Source: Petrosia ficiformis (lineage: Eukaryota > Porifera > Demospongiae > Haplosclerida > Petrosiidae). From it: a DNA stretch of 64,000 bases. This document shows positions 23,365 through 36,019 of this stretch, one piece after another. The notes beneath the pieces are model-generated. The model had not been told where the DNA came from. It saw only the letters and a program-made list of their open reading frames with translations, and searched no databases. The DNA lies in the NCBI GenBank assembly GCA_947044365.1, contig OX345636.1, forward strand, positions 2,314,001-2,378,000. Reading direction: 5' to 3'. A program made the translations under genes and the position numbers. Within the stretch, counting starts at the first letter, position 1, and every line of letters begins with the position of its first letter.

Positions 23365-26300
23365 AGTATATATATATGTGTCCGGCTCTGCGAAAATCAG
23401 GCTTATGGATCAAAATTTCAAAATTTATTTTTTTGTCTTGCCTGAATAGAGCATTACATCTGCTCTAGAATGATATATTATACATCCCAATCATGTAAAA
23501 GACAAAGCTATAGTGAGCAATTAAACCATGGCAGTATTTGGAGAAAAACGCAATGAAATTTTTTAACCATTAAAATTAATGATTAACAATTTATTTAGCA
23601 GTGACTAGCAAAGTACAGAGAGGTCTCTAAGACTTGCTAAAGGTATCAGAAGGTCTTTAACTCTCTGGATATCTGTTCACAAAACGGTCAGGTAACATAA
23701 TAATTGCATTATAAAATTCATGACTTGTTTGCAGTAAAATATAAAGTATTACCTCACCCTTTTGCTATAACGAACTGCAATAAAGGTTTATACAAGCAGC
23801 ATTGGTATTTTATAAATTGATCTGCACTCTACAAACCTATTAACACAGAGCAAGACACTTATAAACTGCCATTTTCTTGCAATCTTGATTTCATGTGTTT
23901 GGTTTCTGCGCATATGCTAACATTAAACAAGTACCCAAATTCAAAGAACCAGATCCAGTGTTCAGTTCACTGATAATTATTGTTCAAATTTTAAAACGTT
24001 TTATTAAAGCTATGTGCGTGCTATGGTTAAAGAGAGATCAATGAAAAGCAGCAGAGAGGGACAGAGCTGCAGAGACTAAAGAGGAGAGATTGGATTGATG
24101 GTATGGATAAACTGGTCTTTTATGAGTTCCTGCAGCTTTGCTAGTTTCATCAGATGAAGAAGCTAATACTGGCTCAACATACATAACTGTAAAACCAAAA
24201 CTAACCCATGAACTGTTGCATTTTGCTCTTCTTCCATCTTGCTTTTGCTTATAGTTAAAAATGTGGTTATTCTAACCATGCCTTCTCAGGCTCACTCCAC
24301 AATGATTGCTGCATACAAGCATTCTGTAGTTATTAATTTGTGAGCATGCATATGCTTATAGTGCATGTACTAATGTGTTAATCATATTTGCACTTCACCG
24401 CTTCTAAATCTAGATAATGGAGGTGCCCAATAATAGAGATACAGATAATTGAGGGTTCACTGTGTAAAATATGTTGTATTATATACTTATTAGTATGTAC
24501 ATGTATATTAGCTATTCACAAGCCACATACAATATATGTACAATCTTTTGTAAGGGAGAATTGTAGTATCAATTATCAAGAGAATAAGTTTATGCAATTG
24601 AATATAACAATAATTATGTATATAACATTCAGTAATAATTATACTTGAATAATTATCACTATTAACTAGTCAGTAACCTACATATACATGTATATACATG
24701 TACATGTATAAAATTCTATAGGCCACCCTTAGTGTAGTAATGAGGTGTTGGTCAACAAAGCCTATCACATTACTAATTATCACTATGTAGACTTTTGATA
24801 AGTATCACAGGAATGAGAGGAATCCTTATTAACCTTTGTTTACAAACAGAGTTTACTTCATGATGTTTTACTTTATAAATGTACATGTAGTAGCAATATC
24901 TATACAGTGTTGATATAGTAACAAGACATGATTATAGTTTTACTTTGGAATATACAAACATGTATGTGTACACATATGCAACAGCCCATCCTTAAAATAT
25001 AATTAACAGAAACCTCTTGTTAATTTTTATCCTTGTGTAATTTGAAGTCTGCCAGCTACGAACATTGGTGTCTCCAACAAGCTACTGGCAGACTTCAAAT
25101 TACACAAGGATAAAAATTAACAAGAGGTTTCCTAACAAAGAGGAAAGAGCATTTGAAATCCAAATACTTTTTACAATAAGTGTGTAGAAATATTTAAATT
25201 CAAAATTCAAAAAGCAGATTCATAATAACAATGATGCAAAATTATCCACTCGATAATGATTGGCTACAATGAATATTAACAAGTCATATATTAACAACTT
25301 TTAATGAGGTCAATATACATATTAACACTTTATCAAACCAAAAAGACCACCAACAAGACAAGAAAAGGATATTACTAGACAAAAGATTAGTTAATACTGA
25401 TAGTATGAGACTCTAAGAACTGTCAGGCACTAGGTATCAAAGTGTGTTCAACTGATCTTAGTTATCACTTATCAGTTAGGCCTGTTCAATATAAGTATAT
25501 TTTAAGTGAGAATGCAAGGAGAGTACTTTAGAGTTTAATATGATTATAGCAATGCCCAAATTTTTTACTTCCCCATAAAGACTACTAGTGATAAATACTA
25601 ATGTAACTAATTTCACAATAATAACAACAATTTACATAGAGGTAAACAGAATCATCGAACAGTCCTACCACCTGTTTCCAAAATGACCTCTAGTAATCTG
25701 GGTATATGATTCAAGTATTTAGTACGACCTACATGTGCATTGCAACAAAGGATTATAGTATTTGTAACTCAGAGGTCCTGGATATGATCACCAAGGTTTT
25801 TACATTCTACTTTACCCTCTATGTACTATCAGAATTATTGTTCAGTTGAGGCATTAATTAAATTGATTAAACCACACCCAAAATAATGTGACAAGATATT
25901 AATTAGTAGTGTGATAAATAACAAAACAGCTAGAATACAAATGTAAATTAATAACACAATAGGATCTCACTGGTTTCTATAGCAGGGGTCTGTACCTTTC
26001 TATATGTTACTAGCACACTTCTTATATGTACATTGCAGTTTACTGATAATAGAAAAATACCGTTACTTGAGGAAAAATATAATAATGATGATTAATTACA
26101 TTATTATATTTTCGAATTCTGATTTTAAGTTATACAAGGAAAATAATGACAATAGGCTAAGATTTCTACTACCTCTTACATGTATATAAATTCCACATTT
26201 CAAATAATCTTTACAGCTTCAATTGCTTATAACTTTTGATTAGAAATGACAAAGATGCTAAGTGTGGGCGTTGCTGCAGATTGCTTTACTTTCAAATAGT

Positions 26301-26380
26301 TTCCTTGCTGGTTTGCTGCAAGTAACAAAGCGTGATTTTAGTATCTAAGGCTTTAGTAGAAGATCTTCTGTCTAATAGAC
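23365..26380. repeat. Segmental duplication, copy 1 (partner 61.19-64.0 kb)
   Basis: From TATATATGTGTCCGGCTCTGCG to AGAAGATCTTCTGT this matches 61200-64000 at an estimated 97% or more, apart from a gap of about 190 bp (here 23560-23745 is extra) and small indels. It is the youngest duplication in the window. It contains the 47-bp-arm hairpin and a small frame (about 24000-24200, minus strand). Confidence 0.85.
25009..25131. repeat. Perfect hairpin, 47-bp arms, copy 1
   Basis: The arms 25009-25055 (starting GAAACCTCTTGTTAATTTTT) and 25085-25131 appear identical in inverted orientation with a 29-nt loop. It was duplicated along with its surroundings to 62631-62753. Confidence 0.85.
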
Positions 26381-27563
26381 TTAAAATACTGAAGTTATAC
26401 AGGCTAATAAAGAGGTGTGCATTCCCCATGGGACTACTATACATTCAAGCACTCACCTTGCTATTTTACTACTGATAGCGAACCATAAATGTTACATCAA
26501 TGGCATTGTTAAAAACTCTTCTATCCAGCAAAGTAAGTTAAAATCTTCAGTCCTATATAATATAGAATTAAGTGCTCTGCCCACACATTTCTGGGTAATT
26601 ATATTTGTGTTAATAAACAAAAATGACCATTTTAAATATAGACGTTAAAGGCTATACATGCACATCCATAGAACATGTGTATGGATTAGTGTAGCACCAA
26701 TACTCCAATATCAGTACTAATACTGATATTACTTCCCCATTTCAGCAATATATATATGGCCCCGCAGAGCCAACCCTATGATTGTTTTCTCAAATGCTTC
26801 ATGTTCATACATATAATAATTCTTGTGTCATATGCAAATGTGTTGAATACATACATGTAGTATAGGAAATCGCATATGGCAAACCATATCACATTACTAA
26901 TTATTACTATGTAGTCTTTTGATAAGTATCACAGGAATGAGAGGAATCCTTATTAACCTTTGTTTACAAACAGAGTTTACTTCATGATGTTTTACTTTAT
27001 GAATGTACATGTAGTAGCAATATCTATACAGTGTTGATATAGTAATAAGACATAATTATAATTTTGCTTTGGAATATACAAACATGTATGTGTACACATA
27101 TGCAACATCTCATCCTTAAAATATAAATGTAAGAGAAAGCATTAATTACTGCTGTCTATCAAATGTATGTAATGTTTGAGATCATTCCAGTTATCACAAA
27201 ATAAAGCATGTCCATTTTGTGATATTATGATAATAAATTTCTAAAACAAGATATAATTATAAAGAAAAAGGATCCCTGTGATTGCTTTGTGGTGTCAGCA
27301 TTCAGTAATCATGGCTGATTTTCTTATGTCTTAAACACAACAGACTATTACAATTATTATTCATCTGCTCTTCTTACTTTAAGTTTCATGTAGAACTTTA
27401 GGAATATATTTCAGCTACAGCAGATATTAGCTCCAATTTCTACATATAAAGCTACAAGCAGCTTTCTACTTGTGGGTTGGTAGAGCTTGAGTGCACTTTC
27501 TATTATGTCATTCATTCCACTGAGTCACCAGAAAGACACAACTTCCTTTACTTATGCAATGTG

Positions 27564-27607
<44 letters not shown>

Positions 27608-27924
27608 CATATAATAAACTCCATAGAAAATAGCATAATTGTTTTCATTCCTAGTCAAACATCTATCACTTTAAAACAGTATTTGGATTTTAAATAGTTA
27701 TTATGCTCTTTCCTCTTGGTTAGGCTGTTTAGTGTAAATGTAAAAACTATATATGCTTGCTATAATAATAACATTATAGTGTATCTATCATTCATGTTTT
27801 CATGTCACTTATAAAACTTCACAGTACAAGGTTGAAATTTCTTGAAACCCTGACAACACATAATTTAATTTACTAAGAAACACTACAAAGATTGTAGCCA
27901 GTTATTTGGTAAATATTATATTAA
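26381..27924. other. Repeat-derived AT-rich spacer
   Basis: No gene. 26880-27120 is a direct repeat of about 24760-25000 (CACAGGAATGAGAGGAATCC). At 26752-26775, ATATGGCCCCGCAGAGCC is an inverted relative of TGTCCGGCTCTGCG at 23375, so 23375-26775 may be bounded by short inverted repeats. Confidence 0.5.
27567..27604. repeat. (TA)n microsatellite
   Basis: Pure TA run of about 38 bp in AT-rich spacer. Confidence 0.9.
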
Positions 27925-28385
27925 ATAAATGCACTGATATCAAATTTTACCAATATACCAATAACCGATATTAGGCAATAAATATCTGCCGATACCGATA
28001 TTCCTTGTTTGTTCTGAAGTGCTAATATTTAAATAATATTTTGTATTTTGAAAGTAAATAAAATTCAGAAATTCAAATTGGATATATCAGTTAGTATGTT
28101 TGGAGATAATACATGAAGCAAACTTGGTATCTTCTTGCAATGTAAAAACATCCCAAACCAATGACTTCTACTCTCTTACTAGACTTATTTGCACTTCAAT
28201 TTTCACACTCGAGCAAGTCGGAGCAACTCAACGATCAACATATCACAACATGTGGTTTTCATAATACGCATGCGCAGTATCAGTAGTTTGTGGCGAATTT
28301 ACTGATACTTGTACCAATATTTCACGTGATGAGCAATATCGGCCACTTACCAATAGCCGATACAATTATCAGTACACCTCTAAAC
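27925..28385. mobile_element. Degenerate hAT-like MITE
   Basis: Imperfect inverted ends (ATGCACTGATATCAA and TTATCAGTACACCTCTA) with clusters of CCGATA words just inside, as in the two hAT derivatives. No coding sequence remains. Confidence 0.4.
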
Positions 28386-28669
28386 TAAAAATATAATTAC
28401 TTCTTTAAGTTTGTAAAGATCAATACAAATTTTGTTATCATTGCAACCCAATTACTGACAGCTAGAGTGCAACAGTGTTTATCATGCAATTACAATATAA
28501 CGTTGCAACCCAATTACTGACAGCTAGAGTGCAAAAGCTTATATCACACGATTATATAATCAACCAGTATACTATAGTAGCTGTACAGTGAAGCAGTAGA
28601 TCATCTCTACTACAGGATAGTTAATATTATTTTTTAAAACATTTTATGAGGAAACGAAAGAACCATGTT

Positions 28670-29935
28670 ATGTTTTGAAGTGATATGATGTAGTGTTGTT
28701 TTAGTTTGAAAATAATCAATGCTTTTAGTTATAGTTATAGTATGCCTGGCTTCTCAAATTTATATATAGGTTTTGTTATAGTTTAATTGACTAATGTAAT
28801 ATTAGGCTTACTAAAAGGGTTTTAGTTTTCGTTATTGGCCAATTCTCATTTAGTTATAGTTATTACAGTGTATATATATGTGTGACAATATTGTTGATTT
28901 AGTAAATAGTGAGGAAGTACTGACATGTATAATGAGATTACATGTGTATTTGAATTTTAAATCAATGATAAACAACATTCTAAATCCAAGCTTAATTAGC
29001 TTTTTGACTGAAGAAATCATGGTGTTAGGAATATTACATGTCCTATGAATAATATTTTAATTTTGTGACATTATTAGGTGTGATGTAAACTTTAATTTAG
29101 ACTGATTGAATTTTTCAATTTACTGATCAAATGGTAAGGAAAGTGTTTATGTAATATATAAATTTGTGGAAATCAAATGAATGCAGAATTTTATACCGTT
29201 GCAACCCAATTACTGACAGCTAGAGAGCAAAAGCTTGTATCACATGATTATATAATCAAGCAGTATAGTAGCTGTACAGCGAAGCAGTAGATCATCTTTA
29301 CTACAGGATAGTTCATAGAGCAAACGAATGAACCATGTTAATGATGTTATGTTTTGAAGTGATATGATGTAGTGTTGTTTTAGTTTGAAAATAATCAATG
29401 CTTTTAGTTATAGTTATAGTATGCCTGGTTTCTCAAATTTATATATAAGTTTTGTTATAGTTTAATTGACTATACTAGGCTTACTAAAAGGGTTTTAGTT
29501 TTAGTTATTGGCCAATTCTTGTTATAGTTGTTACAGTGAACTTGTAATTTTATTTATAGTTACGTATAGTTATATAACTAAAATTCAAAATGCTTTACTA
29601 AAAGGGGTTTTAGTTTTAGTTATAGACCTACTGTGTATAATATATTACTATATACTACATTGACTAAGTTTCCGGTATAACAGAGAAAAGAATTGAGTGA
29701 TATTCTGGCTCATGTAGGCTGTGAAGATGTTCCTAGTGAAGCCATTGACAAAGTAATCAGAAGCCTTCACTGTAATCGCTTCAATGACAGAAGGCAATGA
29801 TGTCAAACACTCTTGAATCGGACTAAACAGTTATTTCACGGCTTTCCCAAAACATGCTCTTACTTTCCTGATAGTAGGGGACTCCATTTCTGCCTCTATA
29901 CATGTTAGCTAAACTGACGCCATATTTAACAAATG
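28670..29935. repeat. Direct duplication, copy 1 (partner 32.52-33.79 kb)
   Basis: Includes TTGCAACCCAATTACTGACA, runs of TTTAGTTATAGTTATAG and the 5' part of the truncated TIR element. 32520-33790 repeats it with a handful of differences. Smaller internal repeats (28440, 28500, 29195, 32383, 33055) show older tandem growth. Confidence 0.8.
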
Positions 29936-30064
29936 CGTATACATGTGGGTTCTAAAAATAGTAACAGATGGCCAGACAGATAGTTTGACCAATTTAATTA
30001 TATGCATGGTTGTTTACCACTCCTACTTTTACGCTTTCTGGTCAACATCATTATGGGCTCCTGT
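29650..30064. mobile_element. 565-bp TIR element, left-truncated copy 3
   Basis: It begins inside the element at ACTACATTGACTAAGTTTCC, lacking the left inverted repeat, and ends normally at GGGCTCCTG before a (TA)n tract. Confidence 0.72.
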
Positions 30065-30349
30065 ATATATATATATATATACTTAAGCAAGTATTCATTG
30101 TATACATGTAAGGAAAGAAGTTGCATCATTCCGGGGGGCTCAGTAAATTAGTGGGCGTGGCATGTAAAAGAACGCGTGCTCAAGCTATAGACCAGCAGGA
30201 AGAATGTAAACTGCAACTAATGCCACTATACAGCAGAGAAACAGTATAAAGATGATGCAAACAAATGATGAATTATCAACATCATGTATATTATATACAT
30301 GTATATGTAATATTATACAATATATAAATTATTATTTATATATATATAT

Positions 30350-31056
30350 TAAAGATGTACTGATATGGTTTTTTACAGATATTCCGATAACAGATATAAT
30401 AGCATGTTGTATTACCGATCCAATAATTGCCATCTAATACATGTATAAGAGTCACATAACTCACTCTTCATGTTTTATCATCTTCAGACCATTTCAAAAA
30501 AGAAATAAATGATTGGAATAACTGAAGATAATAATAATTATAATCAATAAATATATGAAGTACTATTATTTTTATTGTTGACTGATATTAAATCTAAGGG
30601 GTTCAGTATGTGTATTTATCTCCAACAAGTGCAAAGTTATTCTTTATATACAGGAGCATTTCTGCCTTTTCTGGAGCCAAACGGGATCGTCGATCATCAT
30701 ATATTTGTCCTGCACCAGAAAACAACCTTTCTGATGGAACACTTGTTGGAGGGGCACAAGCTCTTTTTGTCTTTCCCACCACAGGCAACAGATTTGTTGC
30801 ATAATTTACAAATGGCAAACCTTTCATCACTAGCAACTTCAAAATACTCCCATATTGGTGAACGCTTAGCCATTATGAGGAATTGATAACGTCTTGACGA
30901 ACTTTAACAATTGTAGAAAAAAGCCCACGTGGCTCCCGTTACTGTGCATGCGCAAATATAATAATTTTATTTCAATAAAATTCGATACAGATATTTACCG
31001 ATAAACATGATATCGGTACCGATCCGATTATTAGACCGATAATCGATACATCTTTA
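30350..31056 (-). mobile_element. hAT deletion derivative, about 0.7 kb
   Basis: It has the same ends as 19049-20316 without the nested insertion. On the minus strand, ATG 30873 begins a BED-finger-like start (MAKRSPIWEYFEVASDERFA, ICKLC), which runs out of frame directly into the hAT C-terminal dimerisation motif in another frame. An internal deletion has therefore removed the catalytic part. Confidence 0.72.
30603..30873 (-). pseudogene. hAT transposase remnant (BED finger start fused to dimerisation end)
   Basis: One frame gives the N-terminal BED-like piece with WEYF and CKLC. The overlapping frame gives APPTSVPSERLFSGAGQIYD and RRSRLAPEKAEMLLYIKNN, the classic hAT dimerisation signature (SVPSERLFS, RxxLxPe, lLflkxN). 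The full transposase is normally about 600 residues, so most is missing. The near-identical copy at about 19340-19590 has more substitutions. Confidence 0.75.
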
Positions 31057-32019
31057 ATATATATATATATATATTATAGATCATATTTTGAGTTTAAAAA
31101 ATTTATGTTTTACAACAATCATAAATATTAATAAGTTGCCCTTAACAAGTAAAGAATTTTGGATGGTTGCCACTAGGACAACTCATTTATAAGTTAATTT
31201 CAATCCCTGGTGATAGTAAATTATAATCAATGTTATCAAACAATCAAAGCTTAGCTGTACTATTAACCTATTCATTATACATAATAAACATAAGCTCTCC
31301 GATTCATTACACTATTTACCATTTCATCAGTTAATATACGTAATATACATGTAATTATATGTTTTCCTCCTGTGCTCTATATATGTTAATGAATGTAAGT
31401 ATATACATATACTCTTATTTATAGCACACTGGATTAGCTGCTATATAATTACATGTATGGATTGATTGCTCTTGAGCCACATATAGCACTATTTGTTAAT
31501 GAACCAAATGTCATTTACTAATTACTTTTTGTTCATGGGCAATTAATTTAGTAGTGGGGGAAACTTTAGTTACATTCTACACATTGTTTAGAATACCTAC
31601 ATTAACATGTATGCATGTATGTAATATATATAATATTTAAAATAGATATATAATTATGTACATGTACAGTACTATAGTACTGGACATAAAAAGTTAACAT
31701 TTTGTAATAGTAAACAATCATTTTACGGTTCCATTTGTTGTTGATTACATTTGCAATCGTTTTTTTTTTTAAATGATGCTGGTCATTTTGTGTTAGTAAG
31801 TATAATATTTAACCTATGATTAAAATGGGCATTTTTGTTTACCCAAAAAATATGTGTGGGTAGAACACTTAATATCTAGGTGAGTGCTTGAAAGTATAGT
31901 AGTCCCACAGGCAATGCCCACCTCTGTACAACCTTGTATAACTTATGCATTTATTTATAGTTATATAACTAAAATTCAAAATGCTTTACTAAAAAAGGTT
32001 TTAGTTTTAGTTATAGACT

Positions 32020-33790
32020 TACTGTGTATAATATATTACATGTGTATATATGTGTGACAATATTGTTGATTTAGTAAATAGTGAGGAAGGGAAGTACTGA
32101 CATGTATAATGAGATTACATGTGTATTTGAATTTTAAATCAATGATAAACAACATTCTAAATCCAAGCTTAATTAGCTTTTTGACTCAAGAAATCATGGT
32201 GTTAGGAATATTACATGTCCTATGAATAATATTTAAATTTTGTGACATTATTAGGTGTGATGTAAACTTTAATTTAGACTGATTGAATTTTTCAATTTAC
32301 TGATAAAATGGTAAGGCTGATGAAGAAAGTGTTTATGAAATATATAAATTTCTGGAAATCAAATGGATGCAGAATTTTATACCGTTGCAACACAATTAGA
32401 GACAGTTAGAGTGCAAAAGCTTGTATCACACGGTTATATAATCAAGCAGTATAGTAGCTGTACGGTGAAGCAGGATAGTTAATATTATTTTTTTAAACAT
32501 TTTATGAGCAAACAAATGAACTATGTTGTGTTTTGAAGTGATATGATGTAGTGTTGTTTTAGTTTGAAAATAATCAATGCTTTTAGTTATAGTTATAGTA
32601 TGCCTGGCTTCTCAAATTTATATATAGGTTTTGTTATAGTTTAATTGACTAATGTAATATTAGGCTTACTAAAAGGGTTTTAGTTTTCGTTATTGGCCAA
32701 TTCTCATTTAGTTATAGTTATTACAGTGTATATATATGTGTGACAATATTGTTGATTTAGTAAATAGTGAGGAAGTACTGACATGTATAATGAGATTACA
32801 TGTGTATTTGAATTTTAAATCAATGATAAACAACATTCTAAATCCAAGCTTAATTAGCTTTTTGACTGAAGAAATCATGGTGTTAGGAATATTACATGTC
32901 CTATGAATAATATTTTAATTTTGTGACATTATTAGGTGTGATGTAAACTTTAATTTAGACTGATTGAATTTTTCAATTTACTGATCAAATGGTAAGGAAA
33001 GTGTTTATGTAATATATAAATTTGTGGAAATCAAATGAATGCAGAATTTTATACCGTTGCAACCCAATTACTGACAGCTAGAGAGCAAAAGCTTGTATCA
33101 CATGATTATATAATCAAGCAGTATAGTAGCTGTACAGCGAAGCAGTAGATCATCTTTACTACAGGATAGTTCATAGAGCAAACGAATAAACCATGTTAAT
33201 GATGTTATGTTTTGAAGTGATATGATGTAGTGTTGTTTTAGTTTGAAAATAATCAATGCTTTTAGTTATAGTTATAGTATGCCTGGTTTCTCAAATTTAT
33301 ATATAAGTTTTGTTATAGTTTAATTGACTATACTAGGCTTACTAAAAGGGTTTTAGTTTTAGTTATTGGCCAATTCTTGTTATAGTTGTTACAGTGAACT
33401 TGTAATTTTATTTATAGTTACGTATAGTTATATAACTAAAATTCAAAATGCTTTACTAAAAGGGGTTTTAGTTTTAGTTATAGACCTACTGTGTATAATA
33501 TATTACTATATACTACATTGACTAAGTTTCCGGTATAACAGAGAAAAGAATTGAGTGATATTCTGGCTCATGTAGGCTGTGAAGATGTTCCTAGTGAAGC
33601 CATTGACAAAGTAATCAGAAGCCTTCACTGTAATCGCTTCAATGACAGAAGGCAATGATGTCAAACACTCTTGAATCGGACTAAACAGTTATTTCACGGC
33701 TTTCCCAAAACATGCTCTTACTTTCCTGATAGTAGGGGACTCCATTTCTGCCTCTATACATGTTAGCTAAACTGACGCCATATTTAACAA
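32020..33790. repeat. Direct duplication, copy 2, with a partial third copy
   Basis: 32520-33790 is near-identical to 28670-29935. 32020-32520 is a further, more diverged copy of the same unit, so the region grew by tandem duplication. Confidence 0.78.
33508..33790. mobile_element. 565-bp TIR element, internal fragment copy 4
   Basis: Only the interior (ACTACATTGACTAAGTTTCC to CGCCATATTTAACAA) is present. The left break is the same as in copy 3, showing that these two descend from one another through the 28.7-33.8 kb duplication. Confidence 0.7.
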
Positions 33791-33972
33791 AATTTAATTT
33801 TAATTTGTGAAGTTACTACTCATGCAAATAACATAATTATAGTCACTGTCTATAATTATGCTATTATGAGCCCACGAAATATATATATAATTATATTCAT
33901 TTTGGACATACACAGTAACTAAAAACATGCTTCGTTAGCTATAGGAAAGCAGCAAGGCAAGTGTTTGAAATA

Positions 33973-34075
33973 TAGTAGTCAGTGGCAATGCCCACGATTA
34001 GCATCTCTTTATCGCTTTGGTGCCTATCCAAAGCGATAAACAGATGCTAATCGTGGCCATTGCCACTGACTACTA
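33973..34075. repeat. Hairpin, 48-bp arms with 7-nt loop
   Basis: The arms 33973-34020 (TAGTAGTCAGTGGCAATGCC start) and 34028-34075 pair at about 46 of 48 positions around TGCCTAT. The arm sequence resembles dispersed text (AGTAGTCAGTTGGCGATGC at about 54924), so it may be a MITE. Its shape also fits a small-RNA precursor. Confidence 0.75.
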
Positions 34076-34152
34076 TGCAGCTACAATTTTTGAACTGCTT
34101 TAAACTAAATAAACGTCTTCTTCATGCTGTTTGCATGTCAGTTTCTTTTATT

Positions 34153-34450
34153 TCATACTATATTTGCAACCAGAAAATGTCTATGAATTTCTTTCACACC
34201 ATGCTCACAAACTGGAATAATTCCAAACGCATATGAAGGATAGGAAATTACTTTGTCTGGAGTCCAATCAAAATCCCATTTTCTCAATTCTACAATAGAA
34301 ATTTTGGAATTTATTGTGACAAATGTAGTAGCTGCACAGTGAAGCAGTAGATCATCTGTACTATATGGTAGTTTCATTGTTAAAAACATTTTGAGACCAA
34401 ATGAAAGAACTAAGTTGCGTTTTGCTGTGATATAATGTGTATGATAATAC
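34153..34450 (-). pseudogene. Unrecognised coding fragment, parent of dispersed copies
   Basis: The frame is open from about 34450 to the TAA at 34153: ITAKRNLVLSFGLKMFLTMK, LPYSTDDLLLHCAATTFVTI, then SIVELRKWDFDWTPDKVISY. Composition is protein-like. The section GTAGCTGCACAGTGAAGCAG to the AAATGAAAGAAC end is repeated in damaged form at about 28580, 29270, 32455 and 33127, so this is the best-preserved member of an amplified gene fragment. No family recognised. Confidence 0.35.
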
Positions 34451-34493
34451 TATATATAATTTATATAATTATGTATAGTATAATATTATATTT

Positions 34494-34760
34494 AACCCTT
34501 AGAGGGCTGATGTCACATACATATATCTGTGACACATATCTGAGACATTCAATGTCAGTGACATTTATATGCATTTTGGAGTGCTTCCTAGCTTGCGCTC
34601 CAAATGTTCATAATTGGTTTCAGTGATAAACCTATGAAATGGCTAAAAAAATTTGATGGCTTAACAACCACATTTTGGCCTTAATTGTAGGAATTACAAA
34701 GGTTGGTGGTGTCCCTACCTTGGCCATGAATTGTTGAAGCCAGGTGTCAAAAGAGGAAAT
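34494..34760. mobile_element. piggyBac-like end, second copy
   Basis: TTAACCCTTAGAGGGCTGATG at 34494 onwards resembles the left end of the nested element at 14592, followed by similar GTCACA...TGTGACA sequence and an AAATGGCTAAAAA segment that parallels 14727. I could not find its other terminus, so it is probably truncated. Confidence 0.5.
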
Positions 34761-36019
34761 CAGGTTAATAACTATTAATACAATAGCTTGGTATTAGTTG
34801 TTATACATGACTATACACATTGATAAACTGACAGAATTCAAATTCAAATTCAAAATGTATGCTTGTATGATTTTTTTAATAGTAGGGGAAGTACTGACAT
34901 GTAAACAGTGAATTTGAATTTTAAATCTGCCAGTTTATCAATGTACATACATGTATATATTATATATAGCTGTGTATAACATTATTCTAACACCAAGCTA
35001 TTAATAGAAATTAGCTTGATTTCCTCTTTTGACACTTGGCTTTTCTGTTCTGACCAATAAGATCTATACAGTCTCAGTTGATATTTCACTTATATTTTCC
35101 TCTTATGGGAGCCTGAGTATATGTTAAATCCCATGTAAGTGTGGTCTATACACTCTGAGGAGTGGCTACAATTATAGACCACACTTAATTACATGTACCA
35201 TGGGGTTCAACACATTTAGACTCCTTGACCACACTCTGATTTTGTGAAAATTCATAAATTAAAGCAGTCTTAATGGACTTTCTAACCACAAAACATTTAT
35301 ATAATGAAGCCTTTCTGTCGAAGTTGTAGACGAAATGTAATACATGTAGTTTTGGAGTCTATGAAAAATAGACTACATCTAGTTGCCGTGGCAATGGAGT
35401 CTAAATTCTGATTGTATCACCATGGCTACTAGAATAACAATAACACTCAACAGGTTCTATAAGAAACAACAACATATTCACTTAATATAAAATAATGATT
35501 TTCTCATAATTATATTATAATTATTCTCAAATATGCATAACTACATGAATACATGAAATTATGATACCTTTGGGAATGTTGGTTATTCCTTCTTCAATTA
35601 TAAAAAATATTTGTTTCCCACAGGTATGCAATCTGAATGTGTGGAGTAGTACTTAATAGTAAATTAGTGACTCTTCAATAATTATGATGAATACTATACA
35701 GTAAGTGATATACCAATCATCTGTGTGATTAGTGATTTGTTGAAAATTAATAAATTATAAAATTTTTTTATTCAGAAAAGAAAAAAACCATGACAAAGAA
35801 ACTGATATTTTAAGGTCACAACTCCATGTAGATATGTTAGAGACATGCCTCCCTTCACATCAATTTTGACACAACATAGTAATTAATATTTATGTTATCA
35901 ATAATTGCTTTTTTACACAAAAGGAATTTCATTAATGACAAATTAGTATTAATAATACTAACAGTAATATCGCTACTATACTCATAATAAAAGTTTTGAA
36001 TTTCAATACAAGCATATTC
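34761..36019. other. AT-rich spacer with an imperfect inverted repeat
   Basis: No gene. 35109-35228 is an imperfect inverted repeat (GTGTGGTCTATA against TATAGACCACAC, with ATCCCATG and CATGGGGTT outside). The rest is AT-rich without supported features. Confidence 0.45.

Larger units (their letters stand above)
29650..31955. repeat. Repeat block, partner of 18.3-21.5 kb, carrying empty sites
   Basis: Collinear with 18320-21490 but missing the fold-back element and the tRNA-headed SINE, so it records pre-insertion sequence at about 30960 and 31665. Confidence 0.78.

Noticed and set aside
30575..30886. 103-residue plus-strand frame (MLTDIKSKGFSMCIYLQQVQ)
   Set aside because: It is antisense to the hAT remnant, where the recognisable BED and dimerisation motifs lie on the minus strand.
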